From JASFEQ01 sp050122535 (GTDB taxonomy: Bacteria > Desulfobacterota > DSM-4660 > Desulfatiglandales > HGW-15): DNA of 5,670 nucleotides. How positions within the stretch are numbered: position 1 is the stretch's first letter; each line of letters begins with the position of its first letter. This document shows positions 1 through 4,622 of this stretch, one piece after another. The notes under the pieces were generated by a model. That model was not told the origin of the DNA. It searched no databases and was given only the letters and a program-made list of their open reading frames with translations. The stretch is taken from assembly GCA_050122535.1 (NCBI GenBank), contig JASFIT010000319.1:1-5670 (forward strand). Direction: 5' to 3'. A program made the translations under genes and the position numbers.

Positions 1-787
1 ACCAGTGTAATTCTCCCACCTCCGGAAGGATGACAACGTTTGCTTCGGCCAATTCGTACACCTTAAGCTTTTCTCCCATAATTTCACTGGCCCTATGATA
101 TATGTCCACCACCGTTCGCAGATCTTCCCGCGGGCTGAGGCCCCTGTCCACGGCCACGGCAATGACCACGTCAGCGCCTTCCTCCCTCGCCACAGAACTA
201 GGGATGAGGGATATGATGCCGCCATCTGATAGAAGCCATTCTCCCTCCTTCAAGGGCGCTATGGCGCCTGGAACCGCACAGCTTGCCCATACAGCCTGCC
301 GCAAAGGTCCCTTGGAAAAAATGATCTGCTCACCACTCACCAGGTCGGTAGCCACGGCCCGAAAGGATATGGGCATATCCTCAATTTGAATATCTGGAAT
401 AAAGTAATTGATCGTCTCCTGAAACTCCTCATTGGAGAGTATCCCTGGCTTGAACATAGCTTGGACCACGAGGTACCTATTTTTCAGGTAGTTCTGGATT
501 TTTTGTTTCAAGCCCATTTCAGCTTCGGCCTGCGCCTTCTCAAAGCCCCTTATCGCTGATGACTGAAATTCGGGGCTGTTCAGGTATTCGTCCGCCTTTT
601 TTTCAAGTTCATCCGGACTGATGCCGCTCGCGTATGCCCCCCCAACTAAAGCACCCGCACTGGTTCCCACGACGAGATCGATGGGAATGGACGCCATATC
701 GAGTACCCTTAACACACCGATATGGGCGAGTCCTCTGGCACCTCCGCCTCCAAGGGCAAGACCTACACGCTTTCCTTTCCAAAACAT
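1..787 (-). CDS. Patatin-like phospholipase family protein (3' end cut by window edge)
   Basis: An open frame runs from the ATG at 787 off the left edge, giving 262 visible residues. Seen: a glycine-rich oxyanion-hole motif GGGGARG at residues 13-19, the nucleophile elbow GTSAG with Ser43, the AVPGAIAP block near 171-178, and DGG with Asp188. These are the family's Ser-Asp dyad elements in the right order and spacing, as in bacterial RssA/YlbK-type patatins. Such proteins are serine acyl hydrolases acting on phospholipid or lysophospholipid esters; the exact substrate cannot be read from sequence. There is no signal peptide or membrane segment in the visible part, so it is probably cytoplasmic or peripheral. 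The start is supported by a Shine-Dalgarno stretch (GGAGAAGG at 796-803, minus strand) 8 nt upstream. Full-length relatives are about 280-320 residues, so most of the catalytic domain is present. Confidence 0.93.
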   Translation of the reverse strand, partial: MFWKGKRVGLALGGGGARGLAHIGVLRVLDMASIPIDLVVGTSAGALVGGAYASGISPDELEKKADEYLNSPEFQSSAIRGFEKAQAEAEMGLKQKIQNYLKNRYLVVQAMFKPGILSNEEFQETINYFIPDIQIEDMPISFRAVATDLVSGEQIIFSKGPLRQAVWASCAVPGAIAPLKEGEWLLSDGGIISLIPSSVAREEGADVVIAVAVDRGLSPREDLRTVVDIYHRASEIMGEKLKVYELAEANVVILPEVGELHW

Positions 788-1102
788 GATTGCAGCCTTC
801 TCCTGTACCTGCTACTAATACGTGTCAGAAATTCTACAACACATTGACATGAATGCCCTTTTGCTGATTTCCAGCTTTTGTAACGCACATGGAATAACGG
901 ACTGATGCGTTTTAAAAGGTTCTTGACATTTAGAGGGGTGTTTTTCCGCTCCTATCCCCAATATTGCACTATTCCATTACGCCATTATTCCCTCCGGCCT
1001 GAAAGCGAATGTCATTTTACCCTTTATATATCCGGTACTTCAAGACAATCCTGTATAACATATAATATAGTTAATAAGGGGCGCCCAAAATTGATTACAC
1101 AA

Positions 1103-1392
1103 AAACTGTCATTACGAGGAGCGAGATTCCTCGCCCGTCATTGCGAGACCCCCGTCGAGTCAGGGGCGAAGCAATCTCATCCTTTTTTTGATGTGCTTTC
1201 TTACAAAGCGCTACGCTCGGAACAGGCTCCGCAATCTCTGCAATAATTCTAACCATGAGATTGCGTCGCTCCCTTCGGTCGCTCGCAATGACAATAGGTG
1301 GCGTTATTAGATGTAATCTATCTTTTGCCCTCAATAGTAAAACTCTCCGACCAAAGGTCGGAGCTTCTGGTTCCTTAATTCGTCGCAAATGG
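1103..1392. repeat. Composite palindromic repeat, unit A
   Basis: The unit opens with AAACTGTCAT (1103-1112). A small hairpin follows (CGAGGA 1115-1120 with TCCTCG 1128-1133), then a large interrupted palindrome: GTCATTGCGAG (1137-1147) pairs exactly with CTCGCAATGAC (1282-1292), and GCAATCTCAT (1171-1180) pairs exactly with ATGAGATTGC (1255-1264). After the AATGACAA junction comes a short spacer, the hairpin at 1345-1363, then TTCTGG and AAATGG. Interspersed repeats of the 'CATTGCGAG/GCAATCTC' style are familiar from many Desulfobacterota and Nitrospirota genomes (general knowledge, not checked here). It could be a decayed miniature mobile element or a REP-like element. Confidence 0.7.
1345..1363. 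repeat. Perfect 8-bp hairpin with AAA loop (unit A)
   Basis: CTCCGACC (1345-1352) and GGTCGGAG (1356-1363) are exact reverse complements around an AAA loop. It is followed by CTTCTGG and, further on, AAATGG. The same arrangement recurs at 1503-1521 with two compensated base-pair changes. No T-run follows on either strand, so it is not a typical intrinsic terminator. Confidence 0.75.
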
Positions 1393-1433
1393 AAGGATAA
1401 CATCACCAACTTGAATGTTGATTACTGAACCCT

Positions 1434-1546
1434 AAACTGTCATGCCCGCGAAGCTTGTCCTCGCGAAGGCGGGGAGCGGGAATGACAAAGGATGCCATTC
1501 ATCCCCGTCCAAAGGACGGGGCATTCTGGGATGTCTTCGTAAATGG
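1434..1546. repeat. Composite palindromic repeat, unit B
   Basis: The unit opens with AAACTGTCAT (1434-1443), as in unit A. The arms TGTCATGCCCGC (1438-1449) and GCGGGAATGACA (1476-1487) pair at 11 of 12 positions. An inner stem is formed by CCTCGC (1459-1464) and GCGGGG (1469-1474, one T-G wobble). An AATGACAA junction, a spacer, the hairpin at 1503-1521, TTCTGG and AAATGG follow, the same order as unit A but shorter. The 'TCATTCCCGC' type is a common interspersed repeat in related genomes (general knowledge). Confidence 0.7.
1503..1521. repeat. Perfect 8-bp hairpin with AAA loop (unit B)
   Basis: CCCCGTCC (1503-1510) and GGACGGGG (1514-1521) are exact reverse complements around AAA. Compared with the 1345-1363 hairpin, stem pair 2 is C-G instead of T-A and pair 6 is T-A instead of A-T; the loop-closing CC/GG is kept. 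It lies 85 bases before the nucleotidyltransferase start, so it could sit in that gene's leader. Confidence 0.75.
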
Positions 1547-1606
1547 TTGCAATGTACAAGGCATTCTGATTTCCATGTTTGATCCCAGTCCTATCAGGAT
1601 TCTGGC

Positions 1607-2428
1607 ATGCAGACGATAAAGAAAGCCGTCATTCCCGCAGCAGGTCTTGGAACCAGGCTGCACACGTTGACTGAAGGGCGGTCTAAAGAGATGTTATCAA
1701 TTGGAGGTCGCCCCATGATTTACTATACCGTGCAGGAGGCCGCACGCTCGGGGCTAGAGCATCTTTATATTGTCATAAACAAAAACAAGCCTTCTCTCCA
1801 ACAATACCTGGAATCGGAGAAGTTGGAGGCTGATCTACAGGGGGAGGGAAAAGGAAACAGCGTTTCTATTCCCCGCATAACATGCATCGATCAGCCAGCC
1901 CCTTTCGGATCCGGCGATGCCATATATAGAACAAAGGCGATGATAGGCAAAGAGCCTTTTGCCTTGATGATGCCGGACTTTCTCCTTTTTGGATCTTCTC
2001 CCGCCCTAAGCCAAATGATCCCATCCTATGAACGGTTTAGCAAAGATATTGTTGGCGCCCTTATCTTGGGATTAACGGAGGCTAAGGGGTTTGGTAACGT
2101 GGGGATCTTCCAGCCCACACCATTGGAAGAGGACATCGTTGAGGTGCATGGCATTTCCGAAAAGTTGAAGACACCACTAATGCTCAAAAATGGGGAGAAA
2201 ATTCACAAGGCCATTGGCCGGTGTATCTTTGGGTCGCATTTCTTCTCTTACTTAGAAAGAGTGAGACCCCTGGAAGGAGAATGGGATGATGCACCCGCCT
2301 TTCGGGCGCTGTGCAAAGAGAGAAAAGTCATTGGAAAAATCTTGAAAGGAACAGGATTCGATGTGGGTAATCCCACTGGCTATCGTGCGGCAAAAGAAAA
2401 ATTCGGACCTTATCTGCCTTCAGCCTGA
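1607..2428 (+). CDS. GalU-like sugar-phosphate nucleotidyltransferase (divergent)
   Basis: This 273-residue protein has the NTP-transferase Rossmann-like fold of UTP-glucose-1-phosphate uridylyltransferases. Seen: the nucleotide-binding signature PAAGLGTRL at residues 10-18 followed by SKEML at 26-30, the APFGSGDAI block at 98-106 (GalU: EPLGLGHA), the metal-site region MMPDF with Asp124, SEKLK at 184-188 (GalU: VEKPK), AIGRCIF at 202-208 and FDVGNPTGY at 251-259 (GalU: YDVGDKLGY). The family makes UDP-glucose or related NDP-sugars for envelope polysaccharides in the cytoplasm. Odd points: the GDD metal motif has become PDF, and the usual GE-IQLTDA segment is replaced by GEWDDAPAF. Substrate specificity is therefore uncertain. 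It is somewhat shorter than typical GalU (about 290-300). AGGAT lies 6 nt before the ATG. It is the only plus-strand gene here and has no polysaccharide gene beside it. Confidence 0.85.
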   Translation: MQTIKKAVIPAAGLGTRLHTLTEGRSKEMLSIGGRPMIYYTVQEAARSGLEHLYIVINKNKPSLQQYLESEKLEADLQGEGKGNSVSIPRITCIDQPAPFGSGDAIYRTKAMIGKEPFALMMPDFLLFGSSPALSQMIPSYERFSKDIVGALILGLTEAKGFGNVGIFQPTPLEEDIVEVHGISEKLKTPLMLKNGEKIHKAIGRCIFGSHFFSYLERVRPLEGEWDDAPAFRALCKERKVIGKILKGTGFDVGNPTGYRAAKEKFGPYLPSA

Positions 2429-2455
2429 TTTAATGCTTGGATTCGCAAATACGTT

Positions 2456-2474
2456 GATGTTTATGATCAACATC
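2456..2474. terminator. Weak hairpin between convergent genes
   Basis: GATGTT (2456-2461) and AACATC (2469-2474) form a 6-bp stem with a 7-nt loop in the 38-base gap between the convergent genes, overlapping the last codons of the isomerase gene. No clear T-run follows on either strand, so a terminator role is tentative. Confidence 0.25.
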
Positions 2475-3252
2475 CCCTAAAATCGGGCTTTCTGCGTTCA
2501 AAAAAGGCGGCGCATCCCTCTTGAAAATCCGCGGTGCCGGCGGATTCACTGACGCATTCTAATTCCAGGTCCAGGTGCTGTTCCAGTGTATCAGAAAAGC
2601 TGGCGTCCAACATCTTTTTCTCCATTCCTAGCGCCACAGTGGGCATACTCGCCAGCTCCTTCGCGATTACAAAGGCCTCTTCTGCCAGCTTTTCAGGCTC
2701 TACAACCTTACTCACCAGCTCAATCTTGAGCGCTTCTTCTGCCGACAGTGCCATATTGAGCAGAGTCATTTCTGTTGCTTTTGTAGGCCCCACGATCTTC
2801 GGAAGATAATAGAGTAGACTGGAATCTGGGGCCAATCCAACCCCTGTAAACCCCACACTAAATGTCGCTTCACTGGATGCAATTCGTAAGTCACAGCAAC
2901 AGGCTAAAGACAGCCCCACGCCGAAGCACGCGCCGTTGATGGCCGCTATCCATGGAGCATGCATCCCTCTGATTTTCAAAACGCTTTTGTGGAGGCTTCC
3001 TGCAAGGTCGTGGATAAATTCTTTGGGATCTTCTGCCGCCCTAAATTCCGCCAGATCCCCTCCTGCACAAAACGCCCGACCTTTCCCGGTAACAAGCACT
3101 GCTCGAATTTTCTCGTCTTCGTTGAGTTGATCGACAACTTTCCCAAAGTCCTTTGCAAACTGTGTGTTTAGCGCATTCAAGGCCTCCGGACGGTTATAAC
3201 TGACCAGAGCGATTTTCCCTTCTTCGACAACTTCCAAATCGACTGTTGACAT
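2467..3252 (-). CDS. Enoyl-CoA hydratase/isomerase family protein, PaaG-like (likely isomerase)
   Basis: A 261-residue crotonase-fold protein of normal family length. Seen: the oxyanion-hole segment AFCAGGDL at residues 60-67, the NGACFGVGLSLACCCDLRI region at 106-124 and the GLAPDSS segment at 139-145. Aligned by eye to mitochondrial enoyl-CoA hydratase, the two catalytic glutamates (Glu144 and Glu164 there) are Ser115 and Phe135 here. Asp143 follows the proline at the position of the catalytic Asp of E. coli PaaG. This favours a double-bond isomerase, such as a delta3-delta2-enoyl-CoA or ring-epoxide/oxepin isomerase, over a hydratase. It acts on CoA thioesters in fatty-acid or aromatic-acid breakdown in the cytoplasm. 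The start is supported by AGGAG (3263-3267, minus) 10 nt upstream. It is the last gene of the minus-strand block, 169 bases after the thioesterase gene, so it may be co-transcribed or have its own promoter. Confidence 0.9.
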   Translation of the reverse strand: MSTVDLEVVEEGKIALVSYNRPEALNALNTQFAKDFGKVVDQLNEDEKIRAVLVTGKGRAFCAGGDLAEFRAAEDPKEFIHDLAGSLHKSVLKIRGMHAPWIAAINGACFGVGLSLACCCDLRIASSEATFSVGFTGVGLAPDSSLLYYLPKIVGPTKATEMTLLNMALSAEEALKIELVSKVVEPEKLAEEAFVIAKELASMPTVALGMEKKMLDASFSDTLEQHLDLELECVSESAGTADFQEGCAAFFERRKPDFRGC

Positions 3253-3315
3253 TTGTTTCCAACTCCTATGGTCTTTTTGTGGTTCCTACAATTTTCTTTA
3301 GTTCAAGGAATTATT

Positions 3316-3369
3316 GAAGTGGGCGTTTTGGAACCGAAGTCAACGTCCGACTCCAGTTCCCTTCACTTC
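3316..3369. repeat. Nested inverted repeat in thioesterase-isomerase gap
   Basis: Three arm pairs are nested around one centre: GAAGTG (3316-3321) with CACTTC (3364-3369), GGAAC (3330-3334) with GTTCC (3356-3360), and AGTC (3338-3341) with GACT (3349-3352). The arms are short and interrupted by unequal loops. It could be an RNA structure in the operon mRNA or an operator. Confidence 0.4.
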
Positions 3370-3394
3370 AGAATCCTATCATAATAATAAATAC

Positions 3395-3412
3395 ACCCGT
3401 TTCAGGCGGGGT
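3395..3412 (-). terminator. Possible weak terminator after the thioesterase gene
   Basis: On the minus strand, about 10 nt after the thioesterase stop, ACCCCG can pair with CGGGT (one bulge) around a 7-nt loop and is followed by a T-rich but interrupted tail (TGTATTTATTATTAT). The stem is short, so it may be only a partial terminator or attenuator before the isomerase gene. Confidence 0.3.
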
Positions 3413-3421
3413 ACCAAAAAA

Positions 3422-3892
3422 TCATCCCACAGTATATGTCCCAGTCCCAACTGCGATAAGCAGATCTTGATCATTATGTAGTTCCATTCTTATCACAGCA
3501 ACCTTTTGCCCGGTGCGCATTACCGAACCCGTTGCCAAGAAATACTTGCCTCTGCCAGGCCGTAAGAAGTCTATCCGCAGATCAATTGTACCCACGCTCA
3601 GGAGTCGTTTTCCTATCTCTTCGAATGGACGTCCAGCCATCTTTTTCAATACGCCCATCGCTGCCGTCATTCCTCCGGTCACATCAAGGACAGAAGAAAT
3701 AACCCCTCCGTGCAGAATGCCTCTCATGGGGTTTCCTACGAGTTCTTCCTTCATTTGAATCTTAAAACAAATACGGTCTATGTCCAAGGATTCCACCCGC
3801 AATCCCAAAACCTTGTTGAATGGAATTTGCATTTCAACAAAGTCCGGCAGAAGCTTCATGAGCTCTTCTACCTCTCTATTTTTTTCCGCCAT
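3422..3892 (-). CDS. YigI-like hotdog-fold acyl-CoA thioesterase
   Basis: A 156-residue PaaI/4HBT-type hotdog thioesterase that resembles E. coli YigI throughout its length. Seen: IPFNKVLGL near residues 23-31, VGNPMRGILHGG at 52-63 with the HGG motif at 61-63, Asp70 in the helix after it (the usual catalytic-acid region is S/A-x-x-D), GTIDLRIDFLRPG at 101-113, and the C-terminal strand ending YTVG. YigI-type enzymes hydrolyse medium- to long-chain acyl-CoA to free acid and CoA in the cytoplasm (family knowledge). A GAGGGT ribosome binding site (3901-3906, minus) lies 8 nt before the ATG. The gene starts only 42 bases after the stop of the OsmC-like gene and on the same strand, so the two are probably one transcript. 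Confidence 0.9.
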   Translation of the reverse strand: MAEKNREVEELMKLLPDFVEMQIPFNKVLGLRVESLDIDRICFKIQMKEELVGNPMRGILHGGVISSVLDVTGGMTAAMGVLKKMAGRPFEEIGKRLLSVGTIDLRIDFLRPGRGKYFLATGSVMRTGQKVAVIRMELHNDQDLLIAVGTGTYTVG

Positions 3893-3934
3893 AATAGGGC
3901 ACCCTCATTCGTACACTTCGCACCACAACAGATT

Positions 3935-4405
3935 TTACTCATCCACTTCTTCAATTGTCGCTTCATCAGAAATTTGGATGCAACCGATCACGCTCTGGGC
4001 GGCTGGGCAACGGGACAGGTATGAAGAAAGGGCCTCCTCAGCCTCACCCCTTTTACCTTGCGGCACCTTGAGATGGTATTTGACCCTGATCTGGGTGATC
4101 TTAAGGATGTCATTGACGTTTTCAATATCCCCTTCCACATCGGCCCAATATCGCTCATCGGGAGTGCGGATGCCTTTTCTGGCCAGGACCCCGGCCAATG
4201 TCCCCATCATTCAGGCCGCAATGGCGCTGACCATATGGTCCAGCGTGGCGGGATGCTCCTCTTTGGGTTCAATCTTGTAAAAATTCTTGATCCCCCCATG
4301 AACCCCGTAACGGACCTGTCCGGGGAAACCTTCGATGACTGCCCTCCTCGTGGGGCCCGCCTCTCGTACGATCTTACTACGTGATGTATGAACAATCTCG
4401 CTCAT
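3935..4405 (-). CDS. OsmC/Ohr-family selenoprotein (in-frame TGA read as selenocysteine at residue 65)
   Basis: Two halves in the same frame, 64 codons (4405-4214) and 91 codons (4210-3938), are separated only by TGA at 4213-4211. Joined, they give a 156-residue protein with the OsmC/Ohr layout: an N-terminal beta region, the HPATLDHMVSAIAA block (residues 51-64) ending at the redox site, the helix MMGTLAGVLARKGI, VEGDIE at 90-95, the ITQIRVKYHL strand at 103-112 and the SRCPAAQS motif with Cys133. The TGA occupies the first redox-cysteine position; U65 to C133 (68 residues) matches the C59-C125 pair of E. coli OsmC (66). A SECIS-like hairpin follows. OsmC/Ohr proteins reduce organic hydroperoxides in the cytoplasm. 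The ATG start has AGGAGA (4411-4416, minus) 5 nt upstream; the ATG just after the TGA has none. Alternatives are a nonsense-mutated pseudogene or a split gene. selA, selB and selC are not in the window. Confidence 0.83.
4179..4198 (-). promoter_or_regulatory. Candidate bacterial SECIS hairpin
   Basis: On the mRNA (minus strand), UUGGCC (4198-4193) pairs with GGCCAG (4184-4179) as five Watson-Crick pairs and one U-G wobble, closing the 8-nt loop GGGGUCCU (4192-4185). The stem begins 12 nt and the loop 18 nt after the UGA. Bacterial SECIS elements lie inside the coding sequence just after the UGA, with an apical loop about 16-37 nt away and a G at its start; E. coli fdhF has GGUC in its loop, as here. 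The role in SelB recruitment is inferred. Confidence 0.75.
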
Positions 4406-4446
4406 TACTTTCTCCTTTCCATTTCAAGTTTGGCTTGGGCTAAAGA

Positions 4447-4475
4447 AATATAAGTCTAAAGCGTCTGCGTGTCAA
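4447..4475 (-). promoter_or_regulatory. Sigma70-type promoter for the OsmC-thioesterase(-isomerase) operon
   Basis: On the minus strand, TTGACA (4475-4470) and TATATT (4452-4447) are separated by exactly 17 bases. The expected transcript start is near 4440, giving a leader of roughly 35 nt before the ATG at 4405. The -35 box matches consensus fully and the -10 box at 5 of 6 positions. Confidence 0.75.
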
Positions 4476-4496
4476 AGAGACCCCATGCGCATTGAA

Positions 4497-4514
4497 TCCT
4501 AACAATTTTCTTTA
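4497..4514. promoter_or_regulatory. Shared AT-rich motif upstream of the OsmC promoter (possible operator)
   Basis: TCCTAACAATTTTCTTTA here matches 3284-3300 (TCCTACAATTTTCTTTA) except for one inserted A. This copy is about 22 bases upstream of the -35 box of the OsmC promoter; the other is about 32 bases upstream of the isomerase start codon. Both have the same orientation relative to the genes. A common regulator site is possible, but chance similarity of AT-rich DNA is not excluded. Confidence 0.3.
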
Positions 4515-4575
4515 TGCGAGTAATCTAGGAGGGTTTAGAATCGCAATCCTGAAAAAGCAAGGGTAACAAAAAAAA

Positions 4576-4595
4576 AGGGGTCATTGTTGACCCCT
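4576..4595 (-). terminator. Intrinsic terminator of the PilZ-like gene
   Basis: GGGGTCA (4577-4583) and TGACCCC (4588-4594) are exact complements around TTGT, extended by an A-T pair at 4576/4595. On the minus strand the stem is followed by a run of nine T (4576-4568). It lies 27 bases after the PilZ-like stop codon. On the plus strand the tail TCCTTTTCTTT is also T-rich, but no plus-strand gene reads into it. Confidence 0.9.
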
Positions 4596-4622
4596 CCTTT
4601 TCTTTACTTCATCCCGTATCGA

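Larger units (their letters stand above)
788..1606. other. Gene-poor intergenic region with palindromic repeats
   Basis: About 800 bases without a convincing gene, between the divergently oriented phospholipase and nucleotidyltransferase genes. The left part (about 800-1080) is low-complexity and AT-leaning, with short GGAATAA/TTATTCC fragments in both orientations but no coherent structure. The right part (about 1103-1546) holds two composite palindromic units, listed separately. The open frames across the repeats (905-1246 plus, 1095-1409 minus) encode arginine- and serine-rich sequence that simply translates the palindromes, and neither has a ribosome binding site. No tRNA or other RNA gene was recognised. 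Confidence 0.75.

Noticed and set aside
102..818. Plus-strand open frames opposite the phospholipase gene
   Set aside because: Antisense shadows; the minus frame has clear catalytic motifs and a ribosome binding site.
1038..1066. Plus-strand promoter with TATAAT at 1061-1066
   Set aside because: No acceptable -35 box at 16-18 bases, and the next plus-strand gene is about 540 bases away across the repeats.
905..1246. 113-codon plus-strand open frame
   Set aside because: No ribosome binding site and no recognisable domain; its second half translates the palindromic repeat.
1095..1409. 104-codon minus-strand open frame
   Set aside because: Lies entirely on palindromic repeat DNA and gives arginine-rich, low-complexity sequence; overlaps the other spurious frame.
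1103..1546. CRISPR array
   Set aside because: The repeats are palindromic, of different lengths and irregularly spaced, with only two units and no uniform spacers.
3935..4210. Independent 91-codon gene starting at the ATG directly after the TGA
   Set aside because: No Shine-Dalgarno sequence precedes it, it is in the same frame as the upstream half, and alone it would lack the N-terminal half of the OsmC fold.
4211..4213. TGA as a nonsense mutation in a decaying pseudogene
   Set aside because: No other stop or frameshift is present, both halves are well preserved, the TGA is at the one residue where Sec is chemically expected, and a SECIS-like hairpin follows. Not fully excluded.
3710..4384. 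Plus-strand open frames opposite the thioesterase and OsmC-like genes
   Set aside because: Antisense shadows of well-supported minus-strand genes, without ribosome binding sites or family similarity.
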